DNA from: Muricoccus harenae
GTDB taxonomy: Bacteria > Pseudomonadota > Alphaproteobacteria > Acetobacterales > Acetobacteraceae
Direction of reading: 5' to 3'
Assembly: GCF_009848505.1 (NCBI RefSeq)
Contig: NZ_WWDL01000017.1
Coordinates: 1 to 64,000 of the forward strand
Length of the DNA stretch: 64,000 bases
Part shown: positions 1-11,514 of the stretch, piece by piece
How the letters are laid out: each line of letters begins with the position of its first letter
Numbering within the stretch: the first letter of the stretch is position 1
Program-made: the position numbers and the translations under genes
The notes under the pieces: generated by a model
Database searches by the model: none
The model's input: the letters and a program-made list of their open reading frames with translations, nothing else
Told to the model about the DNA's origin: nothing

Positions 1-197
1 GGCGGCGGCAGGGGCGGCGCTTCGGCGGCAGGCGGCGCGGTGCGGCGGCGCGCCGCCCGACGCCGCGCCGGGCGGCGCGGGCGGTCCGGCACCGCCGCGG
101 TCTCCTGCACGAGATGGAGGGTGGCCTGCCCCGCCGTACCCGCCAGGGGAACCGGCGTTCCCATGAGAAGGGCGGATAGGGCAAGTGTCGCGATCAT
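1..197 (-). CDS. Secreted protein of unknown function, N-terminal part (cut by window edge)
   Basis: The minus strand opens with ATG at 197 and stays open to the window edge, giving about 65 residues. The N-terminus (MIATLALSALLMGTPVPLAG) looks like a signal peptide. It is followed by a short stretch reading ATLHLVQETAAV and then an Arg/Ala/Pro-rich segment. The start codon overlaps the stop of the upstream Nudix gene (ATGA), so the two are probably translationally coupled. The ATLHL-ETAAV stretch loosely recalls the start of SIMPL-domain (DUF541) periplasmic proteins, but too little is visible to decide. The Arg-rich continuation is odd and could also reflect a frame problem in this extremely GC-rich stretch. 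Confidence 0.45.
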   Translation of the reverse strand, partial: MIATLALSALLMGTPVPLAGTAGQATLHLVQETAAVPDRPRRPARRRAARRRTAPPAAEAPPLPP

Positions 198-754
198 CCG
201 GCATCTCCCGCCAGGACAGGCCCGGGGAGGGGGCGCGTACCCCGCACATCCTCGGGCGGATTGAGTAGGGCCGGGCCGGGAAAGCCGCCGCCCTTGCGCC
301 AGGCGTTCAACGCCCATCGGACGGTGGGGAAGGCAATTTCGCCCCAGGGGATTTCATCCCAGGAGAAAACGCGAACCTCGAGGCTCTCGGGACCAGCCGC
401 GAAGCTGGGTTCGGCAAGCCGGGCGCGGAACAGCACCTGCACCTGTCCGAGCCGGGCGATGGAATAGACCGCGAGGATGCCGTCCAGCGCGATCCGCGCC
501 TGCGCTTCTTCCCAGGCCTCGCGCTGCGCGCCCTCGTCGACCGTCTCATGCATTTCGAGGTAGCCGGCCGGGAGCGTCCAAAAGCCCGCGCGCGGCTCGA
601 TCGCGCGCCGGCACAGCAGCACGCCATCGCCCACGGCGACGACGGAGCCCACCACGACCTTGGGATTCTCATAGGCAATGAAGCCGCAGTCCGGGCAGGT
701 CAGCCGGTCGCGGTCATCGCCTTCCTGGCGCATCTGCACGAAATGCCCGGCCAT
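194..754 (-). CDS. Nudix hydrolase with N-terminal zinc-ribbon half
   Basis: The product is 186 aa and belongs to the Nudix hydrolases, which cleave nucleoside diphosphates linked to another group. A CxxC pair (Cys20, Cys23) in TCPDCGFIAYENP marks the short ribbon seen in ADP-ribose/NADH-type members. The Nudix box runs from Gly64: GYLEMHE, seven residues, then REAWEE (Arg78 to Glu83). The usual Gly near the end of the box is Gln here, a tolerated change. The frame is open much further upstream, but the family normally begins about 20 residues before the ribbon, so ATG 754 is chosen; ATG 733 is the alternative. The last bases overlap the start of the secreted protein gene downstream. The substrate cannot be predicted. 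Confidence 0.85.
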   Translation of the reverse strand: MAGHFVQMRQEGDDRDRLTCPDCGFIAYENPKVVVGSVVAVGDGVLLCRRAIEPRAGFWTLPAGYLEMHETVDEGAQREAWEEAQARIALDGILAVYSIARLGQVQVLFRARLAEPSFAAGPESLEVRVFSWDEIPWGEIAFPTVRWALNAWRKGGGFPGPALLNPPEDVRGTRPLPGPVLAGDAG

Positions 755-809
755 CACCGGAGAATGGCGACGGCAATCTGCCGTAACAAGAGTTTTCGGC
801 AGGTGGAAC

Positions 810-1088
810 CTAGACGCGGAGGTCCAGCAGCGAGCCGCGGGGCATGGGCGAGCTGGGGGCAGGCGGCACCGCTTCCAGCAGGCGCTGCGCGGGACTGGCC
901 TGACCAACAGGTGCGCCGGTGGATCGGACCGGCTGCACCGGACCGATCCCGGTGGCGCGGGCGACATCCTGCGTGAACGCAGCCAGGGAGTTGGTGCTGA
1001 TCATGCGCAGGATGATGCCCGAAAGACGTAAATCATCCCTTAACCGGCGGGCGGGGCGAGCCTTGGCGGGAAAGGCGGCGATGCGCAT
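810..1088 (-). CDS. Small conserved-looking hypothetical protein ending PRGSLLDLRV
   Basis: This is a 92-aa minus-strand protein with no recognised domain. The C-terminus (PMPRGSLLDLRV) recalls short, low-complexity proteins common in Rhodospirillales, from memory and not checked. A GGGAGG sits seven bases before the ATG at 1088, which supports that start. A second ATG at 1004 would give 64 aa (MISTNSLAAFTQDV...) but has no clear ribosome binding site. The protein is Pro/Ala-rich toward the end with no membrane segment. The function is unknown. Confidence 0.5.
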   Translation of the reverse strand: MRIAAFPAKARPARRLRDDLRLSGIILRMISTNSLAAFTQDVARATGIGPVQPVRSTGAPVGQASPAQRLLEAVPPAPSSPMPRGSLLDLRV

Positions 1089-1154
1089 GGCCCAGCCTCC
1101 CAGGCCGGGCCGTTAACACTCCAACAATCTCTGGTTGCGATTTGCGCAGCGCCC

Positions 1155-3481
1155 TCAGAGGACCGGCTGCGGAAAGCGCTGGGTCTCCAGGAAGTCGAGC
1201 CGTGCCAGCAGGTCGTCGTCGCGGCAGAGCATCAGGCCCCGCAGCCCGGTGCCGGCCGGGCCATCCAGCTCCAGCTCCAGGAAGCGCGTCCCCTCCACCA
1301 CCACGACCGGCATGGCAGTGGCATAGTCCCCCGCCGGCGGATGGGGGATGGCGGCAGCCCCGGCCGGCAGCGAATCCGCGAAGAGCGCCAGGTGGAGGCT
1401 GCTTCCGGCCGCCGAACGCAACTCCAGGTGCAGGCGCAGGAGGCCTACGGTTGCGGGCGGGATCGGCAGGCGCAACCGGGCGGGGCCCCTGGACAGGGGG
1501 CGCCCCAATCCTCGGCCGGCGCCCATCCGGCGCCCTCGCGGACCACCTCCGAAAGCGCCATGGCGCGGTCCGGCAGCATGGCATCCGTCCGCCGCATCGA
1601 GACGCGCATCCCAAGGGGCAGGGCCAGCCGCTCCGCCGGCGGCGTAACCGGAACGCTGCCGAAGCGCTCCACCGCCGAGAGGACCTGCGCCTGCACGGCC
1701 TCCCAGCGTCGGCGATTGGCGCGGCCGGCGACCACCCGCTCGGCCTCCGTCAGCGCCCCCGGCACGAAGAGTAGCCGCTCCACCGCCGCCACCATGTCAG
1801 GCTCGCTCCGCGGCTCGACGAAGACGGCGGCGTCCTCTGCCGACTCCAGCAGCGCGGAATGGCGTGGCACGACCGGCACCTTCCCCCAGGCGAGGCTTTC
1901 CGTCACCGGAAGGCCCCATCCCTCGTAATGGGAATTGTAGATCGTGAAGAGGCAGTCCCGGTACAGCGCCGCCAGACCCCCATCCGAGACATCGTGCAGC
2001 ATCACCACCTGGCGGGACAGGTCCGGGCTGCCCTGCAGCAGGTTCATCGCCGCCTCGGCATGCCAGCCGGCCGCACCGACGCAGACGAGGCGTGGGATGC
2101 GCCCCGTGCCATGCCGCCGCACGAGGGAAAGCCAGGCGCGGAAGACCGTAAGGTGGTCCTTGCGGCTTTCGATCGTCGCGACGAACAGGATGTAGGATTC
2201 GGGCGGGCGGGGTGCGCCAGTGCCCTCCAGCGCCGCCGGATCGGGCGCTGCCTGGCCGCGCGGGTCTCCGTCGAGCCGCACCACCTCCATCGGCAGGTCG
2301 AGCCCCGGAATCAGTGCATCGAGGAAGCGCTGCCCATCCGCCCGGGTGCATTCGGAGTTGCAGAGCACCCCATGCGCATGGACGGCCATGCCGGCGAACC
2401 AGCGCACATAGTCCTGCACCAGCGTCCGCACGCAGTGCTCGGGCATGACCAGCGGCACGCAGTCATGCAGGAAGGGCACGTAGCGCAGGCCGCTGGCCCT
2501 CTGGGCCGCGCGCAGCCCTCGGAAATAGCCGGCGATGCCCCAGGAATTGCCGAGATTCACGAGCATGGCGCCCTCGGCGAAGGCATGGATGGGCGCGGCG
2601 GCAATCCCCTCGGTCACCGCGTCGCGGGCGGCGATCCAATCCGGGTCCTCGGTGCTCGCGCCTGCGCCGGCCAGGGCCAGAAGGGATGCGAGCCGGTCAG
2701 CCGGAACGGTCCGCCAGGCGGCCCGCGCCGCATCGAAGGCGACATAGGACGCCTCGGTCCCCGAGCGCAGCGCGGCACCCACGATGCTCGCTTGCACGCG
2801 CTGGATGCTGGTGAGGGTCCGGCGATGACCGAAATGCAGCAGCAGGTCGGTGATGTCGAAGGCAATGGCCCCGGCCGAGGTGCTGCCTCCCCGCGTGCCG
2901 ACCGCACTGCCGGCACGCAGCATTGCCATGCGAGGGCGGGGAGGTGGCGCCAGCATGCTCGGCCGACGAAGCGCCGACGGCGGCTGCGCCAGCACGGGCA
3001 CGGCCGGGGCGGGCGCCTGGGAAGGGGAAAGAGAAGTTGCCACGACACTTTCGGCCGGGCGGGGCGGCAGTGGCGGTGCGGGCGGGGCGGCGCCCGCCTC
3101 CTCCAGGCGGCGGAGCCCGTCCTCCGCCTCCCGCAGGGCGTCCTCGCCGGTCTGGAGCGTCAGCGCCATGGAATAGGCGCGCGCCGCTTCCTCCCGCCTG
3201 CCCAGCAGCCAGAGCGTATGGCCGCGATGGGTCTGCGGCGCGGATTCTGCCGGGGATTCCGCTGCCGCCCCGGCATAGGCCTCCAGCGCCGCCTCGAGCG
3301 TTCCTGCGGCACGCAGCGCATGGCCACGCCACAGGAGCGCCTGGAATGGCTCGGAGGAGCGTTCCGCCAGCTCGGCATAGTGGCGTGCGGCCTCTTCGGG
3401 CCGCTCTGCATGCCAGAGCCGCGCAGCATTGTCCCGCAGAGCGGAGAGGGGCGGGGTCTCGTCGGGCCAAGCATCCATCAC
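1155..3481 (-). pseudogene. TPR-GT4 glycosyltransferase with C-terminal beta-rich tail, frameshifted near 1503
   Basis: The protein has a TPR-like helical N-terminus (residues 14-125), a Pro-rich linker (130-205) and a GT4 retaining glycosyltransferase domain (from about 206). The GT4 domain includes ILFVATIESRKDHL and the EX7E catalytic signature EGWGLPVTE (Glu520, Glu528). The literal reading frame runs past residue 650 into nonsense and stops at 1445. A second frame continues the protein sensibly (RPLSRGPARLRLPIPP...) to a stop at 1155. One missing base in the G-run of the coding strand (plus-strand 1503-1506) accounts for the switch; repaired length is 775 aa. The tail looks beta-rich and resembles stretches of other proteins in this locus. 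It probably acts in cell-surface polysaccharide assembly. The lesion removes only the tail, so partial activity is possible. Confidence 0.75.
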
Positions 3482-3531
3482 GGAGATGGGTAGCCGGGGA
3501 GGGGCCCCGCCCGAAAGGGGAAAGGGCCGGA

Positions 3532-4599
3532 TCAGGGCTCCAGCCGGCGTCCCGTTTCGGCATCGAACACATGCAGATGCGTCGGCGTCAGGCGAACGGG
3601 CAGGGACTCGCCGGAGAAGGCCCCCTGCAGCCGGGCCGTGACCGCCATCCCGCTGGCCGCGCGCCCATGTACCACCGTCTCCGAGCCCAGCGGCTCGATC
3701 AGCTCCACCGCCAGCGGGAGCGAATCGGGTCCGTCGCCCGTCTCGACATGCTCCGGCCGCAGCCCGAGCGTGAGGGGCATGCCGGCTTCGCCAGGGCGGG
3801 GGCCATCGGCGAAACGGATCAGCGTGCCGTCGCTGAGGCGGGCGGAGGCGTTGCCCTGGTCCAGCGTGGCGGGAATGAAGTTCATGGCGGGGCTGCCGAT
3901 GAAGCCGGCGACATAGGTGTCGGCGGGCCGCTCGAAGATCTCCATAGGTGGCGCCACCTGGGCGGCACGTCCTGCATTCATCACCACCAGCCGGTCGCCA
4001 AGCGTCATCGCCTCCACCTGGTCATGGGTCACGAACAGGGAGGTGACGCCCAGACGCCGCTGCAGCCGCCGGATCTCGGCACGCATCTGCACGCGCAGCT
4101 TGGCATCGAGATTGGAGAGCGGCTCGTCGAAGAGGAACAGCGCCGGCTCGCGCACGATGGCCCGGCCCATGGCGACGCGCTGCCGCTGGCCGCCCGAGAG
4201 CTGCTTCGGCTTGCGGTCCAGCAACGGGCCAATGCCGAGGATCTCAGCCGCGGCCTTCACGCGCTTCTCGATCTCGGCCTTGCCCATGCCGCGTATCTTC
4301 AGCCCGTAGGCCATGTTCCCGAAGACCGACATATGCGGGTAGAGGGCGTAGTTCTGGAACACCATGGCGATGTCGCGGTCGGCGGGCTCGAGTTCGGTCA
4401 CGTCGCGCCCGTTGATGACCACCTGGCCGGAAGTTGCGGTTTCCAGCCCGGCCACGATCCGCAGCAGGGTGGACTTGCCGCAGCCGGAAGCGCCGACGAT
4501 CACCACCAACTCGCCATCGGCGACATCCAGTTCGATGCCGTGGAGCACCTGGGTAGCCCCGAAGGACTTCCGCACGTCGCGGAGGGAAAGAGTGGCCAT
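3532..4599 (-). CDS. ugpC: sn-glycerol-3-phosphate ABC transporter ATP-binding protein UgpC
   Basis: The product is 355 aa, the ATPase of the glycerol-3-phosphate/glycerophosphodiester importer. The Walker A motif GASGCGKST is at 36-44, the LSGGQ signature at 134-138 and Walker B LFLFDEP at 154-160. The C-terminal third is the TOBE/MOI-type regulatory domain of MalK-like ATPases ([24 protein letters not shown]). It is the last gene of ugpB-ugpA-ugpE-ugpC on the minus strand, four bases after ugpE, matching the order of the E. coli system. The substrate assignment rests on gene order and family; other MalK-type importers share the same ATPase. Confidence 0.9.
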   Translation of the reverse strand: MATLSLRDVRKSFGATQVLHGIELDVADGELVVIVGASGCGKSTLLRIVAGLETATSGQVVINGRDVTELEPADRDIAMVFQNYALYPHMSVFGNMAYGLKIRGMGKAEIEKRVKAAAEILGIGPLLDRKPKQLSGGQRQRVAMGRAIVREPALFLFDEPLSNLDAKLRVQMRAEIRRLQRRLGVTSLFVTHDQVEAMTLGDRLVVMNAGRAAQVAPPMEIFERPADTYVAGFIGSPAMNFIPATLDQGNASARLSDGTLIRFADGPRPGEAGMPLTLGLRPEHVETGDGPDSLPLAVELIEPLGSETVVHGRAASGMAVTARLQGAFSGESLPVRLTPTHLHVFDAETGRRLEP

Positions 4600-4603
4600 G
4601 GAT

Positions 4604-5521
4604 CTACTTCTCGGTCTCGGTCAGGCCACGGACGAACCAGCGCTGCATCAGCGCCACCACGAGCACAGGCGGCAGCAGGGCCAGCACGGCGGTGGCCATG
4701 ATGGTGTTCCATTCGTTCTGGGAGTCGCCGCTCCCGATCATCTTCGACAGCCCTACCACGATTGTCTCCATCGAGCGGTCGTTGATGATGAGCAGCGGCC
4801 AGAGATACTGGTTCCAGCCATAAATGAAGAGGATGACGAAGAGTGCCGCGATATTCGTCAGGGACAGCGGCAGCACGACGTCCTTGAGGAAGCGAAGCGG
4901 CCCCGCGCCGTCGATCTTCGCCGCCTCCACGAACTCGTCGGGGATGGTCAGGAAGAACTGGCGGAAGAGCAGCGTGGCGGTCGCCGAGGCGATCAGGGGA
5001 ATCACGAGCCCCGCCCAGGTGTTGCCTAGGTTGAGATCGACGATGACCTGGAAGGTCGGGATGATCCGCACCTCCACCGGCAGCATCAACGTGATGAAGA
5101 TGGCCCAGAAGGCGGCCATCCGCCCGGGAAAGCTGAAGAACACCACCGCATAGGCCGAAAGGATGGAGATCGCGATCTTTCCCACCGCGATCAGCACGGC
5201 CATCAGAAGGCTGTTCCACAGCATGATGGAGGCCGGGGTGGTGCGGGTCCGCCCGCCGCCCTCGTTCCAGGCGGTCGCGTAGTTCTCGGTGGCATGCAGA
5301 CCGGGCAGGAGTGGCACGTCTCCGCGCCCGATGGTGGCCGCGTCATGCGTCGAGCCCACCAGGGTCATCCAGATGGGGAAGGCCACGATCAGCACGCCCA
5401 GGATCAGCGCACCATGGGCAATGATCCTGGATATCAGCAGGCGCCGGCGCGTGGCGCGCAACAGCGCATCGTCCCGCACGGCCGGCACCCGGGCGGTGGC
5501 GGGGAGGGTGGTGCTGGACAT
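4604..5521 (-). CDS. ugpE: sn-glycerol-3-phosphate ABC transporter permease UgpE
   Basis: This is a 305-aa inner-membrane permease of the MalG/UgpE type. A cytoplasmic N-terminus is followed by a first transmembrane helix ([20 protein letters not shown]). Further hydrophobic segments and the EAA loop ([20 protein letters not shown]), which contacts the ATPase, follow. The start codon shares one base with the ugpA stop (TGATG), indicating coupled translation. The length is slightly longer than the usual 280 residues because of the N-terminal tail. Confidence 0.9.
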   Translation of the reverse strand: MSSTTLPATARVPAVRDDALLRATRRRLLISRIIAHGALILGVLIVAFPIWMTLVGSTHDAATIGRGDVPLLPGLHATENYATAWNEGGGRTRTTPASIMLWNSLLMAVLIAVGKIAISILSAYAVVFFSFPGRMAAFWAIFITLMLPVEVRIIPTFQVIVDLNLGNTWAGLVIPLIASATATLLFRQFFLTIPDEFVEAAKIDGAGPLRFLKDVVLPLSLTNIAALFVILFIYGWNQYLWPLLIINDRSMETIVVGLSKMIGSGDSQNEWNTIMATAVLALLPPVLVVALMQRWFVRGLTETEK

Positions 5522-6402
5522 CAGTAATGCACCTTCTTCTCGACCGCGCGGAACTGAATGGCCGTCAGCCCGATCACGAGGATCATCAGGATGACACTCT
5601 GCGCCGAGGAGGAGCCGAGGTTCAGGTTCTGCACGCCATCGACATAAACCTTGTAGATCAGCGTCTCCGTCGCCTTGGCCGGGCCGCCGCTGGTGAGGGC
5701 GTGGATGATGCCGAAGGTCTCGAAGAAGGCGTAGGTCAGGTTTACCACCAGCAGGAAGAAGGTGGTCGGGGAGAGCAGGGGGAAAATGATGGTCCAGAAG
5801 CGGCGCGCCGGGCGCGCGCCGTCGATGGCGGCAGCCTCGAGCACGCTGGCGGGAATGGACTGCAGCCCCGCGAGGAAGAAGATGAAGTTATAGGCAAGCT
5901 GCTTCCACGCCGCCGCGATGATCACCAGGATCATCGCCTGGTTGCCGTTCAGCCGGTAGTCCCAGGCGATGCCTATGGCATTCAGCCCGCGCCCAAGAAG
6001 CCCCACATTTGGCTGGAAGAGGAAAAGCCACAGCACCGCCGCGACGGCCGGCGCCACGGCATAAGGCCAGATCAGCAGACTACGATAGACAGTGGCGCCA
6101 CGCAGCGACTTATCCGCCTGCACCGCCAGGAACAGGGCGAGGCCGAGCGCCAGCCCGGCCACGCAGCCGGAGAAGACGAGGCTGTTCAGCGCGGCGTTCA
6201 CCCAGCTGGGGTCGGACAGCACTTCCTGGAAGTTCTCCAGCCCGACGAATTCGCGGGAGAAGCCGAAGGCGTCCTCCCGCAGCAGCGACTGGTAGATTGC
6301 CTGCCCCGCCGGCCAGAAGAAGAACACGAAGGTGACCGCCAGCTGTGGCGCCAGCAGGGCAAGTGGCAGCAGCCTGCCCTTGAAGATAACCTTTTTCTGC
6401 AT
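5521..6402 (-). CDS. ugpA: sn-glycerol-3-phosphate ABC transporter permease UgpA
   Basis: The product is 293 aa from ATG 6402 ([17 protein letters not shown]). It is the MalF/UgpA-type partner of UgpE with about six membrane helices and the EAA loop ([18 protein letters not shown]). An upstream ATG at 6447 is in frame, but the one at 6402 is preceded by a GAAGGG ribosome binding site and matches family length. It lies 49 bases after ugpB. One base overlaps ugpE. Confidence 0.9.
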   Translation of the reverse strand: MQKKVIFKGRLLPLALLAPQLAVTFVFFFWPAGQAIYQSLLREDAFGFSREFVGLENFQEVLSDPSWVNAALNSLVFSGCVAGLALGLALFLAVQADKSLRGATVYRSLLIWPYAVAPAVAAVLWLFLFQPNVGLLGRGLNAIGIAWDYRLNGNQAMILVIIAAAWKQLAYNFIFFLAGLQSIPASVLEAAAIDGARPARRFWTIIFPLLSPTTFFLLVVNLTYAFFETFGIIHALTSGGPAKATETLIYKVYVDGVQNLNLGSSSAQSVILMILVIGLTAIQFRAVEKKVHY

Positions 6403-6451
6403 GGCGCCCTTCGTGAGACCCGGCGGGTTAGTCCCGCCGGGTGCCATCCTG

Positions 6452-7801
6452 TCAGTTGTTGCGGTTGGTGCGCTCGAAATTCCGCAGCACCTGGTTGCCG
6501 CGGGTGTTCATGCTGGCGAGCGCCTGTTCCGGCGTCACCTGGCCCTGGAAGGCCCGCTCCATCTCTTCCTGGATGATGTTGCGGATCTCGATGAAGCCGC
6601 CGAGGCGGATGCCGCGGCTGTTCGGGGTGGGATCGCCGCCGCGCAGCATCTGCTCGATCGGAATGTCCGCACCCGGATTCTGCTGGTAGTAGCCGGCTTG
6701 CTTGCTCGCCTCATAGGCCGAGCGGGTCACTGGGACGTAGCCGGTGTCCTGGTGCCACTTCGCCATGACCGGCGGGCTGGTGATGTAGCGGTAGAACTCC
6801 GCCACTCCCCTTAGCTCCTCCGGCGTGCGGCGGGTGTTCGGGCCGCGCTGCATGGCCCAGAAGGCCGCGCCGCCGATGATGGAGTTGCGCGGTGCGCCTT
6901 CCACGCCCTCGTAATAGGGAAGCATCGCGGCGCCCCACTGGAAGCGCGCCTCGCGTGAGATCCGCGCGCGCAGGCCCGAGGAAGCGAAGGTGATGGCGCA
7001 TTCGCCGGTGGGGAACACTGGATCGGCCGCGGAATCGCGGCCAGCGTAGCGGAAGAGCCCTTCCTTCTGCCAGTTCACCAGGTTCGTCAGATGGCGGACA
7101 AGCAGCGGGTTGGTCAGGTTCAGCTCGGCATTCAGCCCCTCGAAGCCGTTGGAGCGGCTGGCGAGTGGCACGTCATGGATGGCGAGCAGCTGCTCTACCA
7201 TCAACCAGCTCGGCCAGGAGGTGGTCATGGGGCAGGCGATGCCGGCCGCCTTCAGCTTGCGCGCCGCTTCCTCCACGCCCTGCCAGGTGGCAGGGAAGGC
7301 GTTGGGGGCCAGCCCAGCGCGCTGGAACATGTCCTTGTTGTAGAAAGTGATGGCGGTGCTGCTGTTGAAGGGCAGCGCCATCATCTTCCCATCGGCGGCG
7401 GCATAATAGCCGGCGACGGGGCCGATGAAGTCGCGTGGATCGATGGCGACGCCGCTTTCGGCGATGATTTCGTGCAGCGGCTTCACCGCGCGCCCGGCGG
7501 ACATCATCGTGCCCGTGCCGACCTCGAACATCTGCAGGATGTGGGGCGCCGTGTTCGCGCGGAATGCTGCGATGGCAGCAACGGCGGTCTCGGAATAGCT
7601 GCCGCGGAAGGACGGCACGACCTTGTACGCCGCTTGGCTGCCGTTGAAGTCGGTTGCCAGCTGCTCGAGCATCCCGCCTAGCGGCTGGTTCAGCCCGTGC
7701 CAGAATTGGATCTCAATCGGCTGCTGGGCGCGGGCCGTGAAGGGCATGGCGAAGAGGCTGGCCAGCGCGATTGCGCCGGCGGCAAGTTGGCGTCGCCGCA
7801 T
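6452..7801 (-). CDS. ugpB: sn-glycerol-3-phosphate-binding periplasmic protein UgpB
   Basis: The product is 449 aa, the periplasmic substrate-binding component that delivers glycerol-3-phosphate or glycerophosphodiesters to UgpAE. ATG 7801 starts a clear signal peptide ([17 protein letters not shown]...ARAQQ) followed directly by the mature start [20 protein letters not shown], typical of UgpB. The frame is open to 7978, but that extension is not protein-like and the signal peptide would be internal. AAGGA lies 11 bases upstream of the ATG. It is first in the operon. Upstream sequence contains direct repeats and a Pho-box-like half-site (see 7901-7929), consistent with the phosphate control known for ugp in E. 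coli. Confidence 0.92.
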   Translation of the reverse strand: MRRRQLAAGAIALASLFAMPFTARAQQPIEIQFWHGLNQPLGGMLEQLATDFNGSQAAYKVVPSFRGSYSETAVAAIAAFRANTAPHILQMFEVGTGTMMSAGRAVKPLHEIIAESGVAIDPRDFIGPVAGYYAAADGKMMALPFNSSTAITFYNKDMFQRAGLAPNAFPATWQGVEEAARKLKAAGIACPMTTSWPSWLMVEQLLAIHDVPLASRSNGFEGLNAELNLTNPLLVRHLTNLVNWQKEGLFRYAGRDSAADPVFPTGECAITFASSGLRARISREARFQWGAAMLPYYEGVEGAPRNSIIGGAAFWAMQRGPNTRRTPEELRGVAEFYRYITSPPVMAKWHQDTGYVPVTRSAYEASKQAGYYQQNPGADIPIEQMLRGGDPTPNSRGIRLGGFIEIRNIIQEEMERAFQGQVTPEQALASMNTRGNQVLRNFERTNRNN

Positions 7802-7900
7802 GTGTGGGTGAATCCTTCCCTCATATGGAGCCCCTGGCGGAGCGGTGGCCCGGGGATTACGCGCCCCGTGTTGCAGATAGACTACAATCTGATGACCGGT

Positions 7901-7929
7901 TTGTGGAAGGGCTGTCATCTCTTGTGGAA
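7901..7929 (-). promoter_or_regulatory. Possible Pho-box-like operator upstream of ugpB
   Basis: The plus-strand word TTGTGGAA occurs at 7901-7908 and exactly again at 7922-7929. Between them lies CTGTCAT at 7912-7918, the canonical half-site of the PhoB box. The three 7-mers sit at about 11-bp steps (7901, 7912, 7922/7923), the spacing of tandem PhoB monomers. The site is about 100 bases upstream of ugpB, whose E. coli homologue is PhoB-controlled. Only one of the three repeats matches the consensus well, so this is a suggestion. Confidence 0.35.
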
Positions 7930-7977
7930 AGCCGGGCATCAACCTGACGTTCATCTGATTGCCTGCATCCTTGGCCA

Positions 7978-8580
7978 ATGGAAAGCGACTCGCCCTTCCT
8001 TCTCCTTGGCGTGGCCTCGCGCGCGGTTCCGGGTCTGCCCTCAGTCAGCGCGGGGCGCCTCACCGGGCTAATGGCGGGACGGATGCGGCGCCGGCTTCCG
8101 GCGGCCGCATTGCGGCTGCCCCAGCCCCTGGGCTTCGGCGGCCTCGCGGAGGTCCGGTCCTGGCTGATGGCGCGGGAGGCCCGGTTGACCGCCGCTCTGC
8201 GCGTCCTGGCTGGGTGCCGCGAGGTCGGGCTGGAATTGCAGGAGGATGCGCCCCGCCATGCCGCCTGGCTTCGCGCACGGGACCGTGGGCTTGCGGGCGG
8301 CGCCTCCTCCAGTCCCGCACGCGCCGCCCGACGTGCCATGGTCGCGCGGCGAGTGGAGGCGATCCTGGCAAGCGAGGCCCGTGCCGCCGTGCTCCCCGAT
8401 CCGGTGCGGGAGGAGCAGCCCGGAAGCTGGGCCGTGGCCGTTCCGGAGGCTGCCGTGGCGCGCCTGCGCGCCGCACTGGAGATGGAGGCGAGGAAGCTCG
8501 CCGGCACCGGCCTCACCCTGCATCTCCGCGCTACCGACGAGAGCACCGAACTTGCCCGCGCAGTTCTGCAGGACGGCTGA
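7978..8580 (+). CDS. Hypothetical protein, possibly distantly GvpL/GvpF-like
   Basis: This is a 200-aa Ala/Arg-rich protein, divergent from ugpB. No strong ribosome binding site precedes ATG 7978, but an early start is needed to keep the [11 protein letters not shown] strand. The overall pattern recalls gas-vesicle accessory proteins GvpF/L. It has a leading beta strand, a [17 protein letters not shown] segment, [16 protein letters not shown], a charged helix, then a strand-helix-strand ending ([17 protein letters not shown]...LTLHLR). The hallmark C-terminal GPWPPYSF is missing and no other gvp gene is nearby. It is treated as hypothetical; the resemblance is an inference from pattern only. 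Confidence 0.5.
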   Translation: MESDSPFLLLGVASRAVPGLPSVSAGRLTGLMAGRMRRRLPAAALRLPQPLGFGGLAEVRSWLMAREARLTAALRVLAGCREVGLELQEDAPRHAAWLRARDRGLAGGASSSPARAARRAMVARRVEAILASEARAAVLPDPVREEQPGSWAVAVPEAAVARLRAALEMEARKLAGTGLTLHLRATDESTELARAVLQDG

Positions 8581-8801
8581 CCCCTCGGTCCACGCCCCAG
8601 GGCCTGCGACCATTTCGCCCATGCGGTTGTCGAGAGCCCAAAACCTCCGCCCAGCTCCCGCGGGCTCGATCAGCTACCTCCCCGCGGGGCTTGTCCAGCG
8701 GCCCGGGGCGGAGCTGCACCCGAATGCCTGATCGCGCACCCCCTTGGCAGAGCGGCCCGGATGAGCTTCCTGACGCCAGACGCCAATCACCGGAGGACGC
8801 C

Positions 8802-10010
<1,209 letters not shown>

Positions 10011-10023
10011 GCCGCCGCTGGCC

Positions 10024-10042
10024 GCCCCGGCCTGGTCGGGGC
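10024..10042. terminator. Small GC hairpin between convergent pcaF and the 10050 gene
   Basis: GCCCCG at 10024-10029 pairs with CGGGGC at 10037-10042 across a seven-base loop in the 39-base convergent gap. There is no T-run, so this is a weak bidirectional terminator candidate. Confidence 0.35.
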
Positions 10043-10049
10043 TGCCAGT

Positions 10050-11439
10050 TCATGCGCCCGGGCCGGCCGCCTCGGGTGCCACGGGGCGGCCTGCCTCATC
10101 CAGCAGAAGCTTCGCCGTGGCGATCCATTCGCCGGTTTCCGCGACGGAGAGGCCAGCCTGCCGGCATGCGTCCTCGGCCAGGCGAGGCAGCACGGAAATC
10201 AGCGCCTGCATCATCGCGGCGTCGCGTTCGTCGGTGATCGACGCAAGGAACTCCTGCAGCTCCGGTAGGGTGATCCGCAGGAACGGGCCGAACTTGTCGC
10301 TGGCCCGGCCCAGCCAGTCCCGAAACATATGCGGCCAGCCAGGCGCCTGCCGGAACTCCAGCCGCGGCTCGCCATCCTTGCTCGCCAGCTTTAGCCGCAG
10401 CGCCGCCCAGCGTGCCGGACCGGCGGCGAGGCTGGCCACGGTCAGCTCGAGGTGGCGGTAGGACTCGCCTGGCAGATACTGGTGCAGGCGCACCGCCTCA
10501 TAGCGCGCCGCGGGGCGCGGCTTCCGCAAGGCCGCGGGGGCGGGCGACGCCGAGGGTCGCTTCGCCGCCACGCCGGTGGGTGGTCGCTGCATCGGCTCCG
10601 ACGCCTTCGCGGCCGGCGCGCCGGGTGGCGGCGGCACCGCAAGGTTTGGTGGCGCGTAACGCGGGGTCGCCGGGGTGGGGCCCTTTGGGGTTGCCGGCGC
10701 TGGCGGGGCAGATTCCTGGGCCGCAATCACCCGCTTTACGGTCTGATCTGTCGTGTCGGGCGGCACCCCAAGGTCCGGTGCGGCGCTCGCAGGTGGAGAG
10801 ACGGTTGGGTCCGTGGCGGAGGTCGGAACCATCGGCGGAAGGGCCTCGCGCGTCGCACCGCCTGCGGCGGCAACTCGAATCGGAGCGCTCGGCTCCGGCG
10901 GCACGGGCTCGCGGTGGAAAGGGAAGCACGGCCGGCTGTGCCGGCCGTGGCGTGGCTGCCCTTCCAGTCGGTGACGTGATGCCAATGTCATGCCGATCGG
11001 CCGATAGCCTGAGGGACACCACCTCGACGGCGGCCTCCTCGGGACCCGCGCGTAAGCCGATCACGAGGCAACCCTGCCCGTCCGGAAGCGGTGCCAGGGG
11101 GAGGGTCAGCTCGCCCCCGTCCTCCGGAAGTACGCGCCAGCCCGTCTCCGCCGCCGCGCCGCCACGCTGCTCCAGCGCAGCCAGGTCGGACGGCGCATGA
11201 TCGGCCGGGTAAAGCCAGGCCGAAACCACAGCGCCGGACCCGGTCGGCTCGGCGAAGGCGATCCGTACTCGGTCCAGCCCTGGGCCGTGCAATCCGGGCA
11301 GCATCAGAACCGCCTGCTCTCCCGCATGGGCGCGCAGCAGCGGTCGAGGGGACTCCTCGCCCAGTGCCACCAGATCCATCTGGCCCGCCAGGGGCCGTGC
11401 CGCCGCCCAGGTCGCGGAGGGCAGGGCAAGCGGAACCAT
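10050..11439 (-). pseudogene. Unknown polysaccharide-locus protein, frameshifted near 10918 (possibly the C-terminal part of the 11515 gene)
   Basis: Two frames together give one protein of about 462 aa. The first (from 11439) is beta-rich (RPLAGQMDLVALGE, LLRAHAGEQAVLMLPGLHG). The second holds a long Pro/Ala/Thr-rich linker and a compact C-terminus (YLPGESYRHLELTVASL, APGWPHMFRDWLGRASDKFG, ITLPELQEFLASI). Deleting one base of the AAA at plus-strand 10918-10920 joins them smoothly (VLPFHREPVPPEP). No start codon with a ribosome binding site precedes 11439, and coding-like sequence continues in frame up to a TAA at 11515-11517. That suggests this and the next gene were once one open frame of about 760 codons. 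I do not recognise a characterised family; from memory it recalls uncharacterised Acetobacteraceae proteins filed as DUF6212, which is unverified. Confidence 0.55.
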
Positions 11440-11514
11440 GCGAGGCGGTGCGAGCCCGACATCCCCCGGCGCCCAGAAGGCGGGCGCGAGGTATCGGTCC
11501 CCGGGCTCCCCGGC

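Noticed and set aside
1-264. Plus-strand Arg-rich frame at the window start
   Set aside because: It is opposite the signal-peptide-bearing minus-strand gene and has only low-complexity Arg/Ala sequence.
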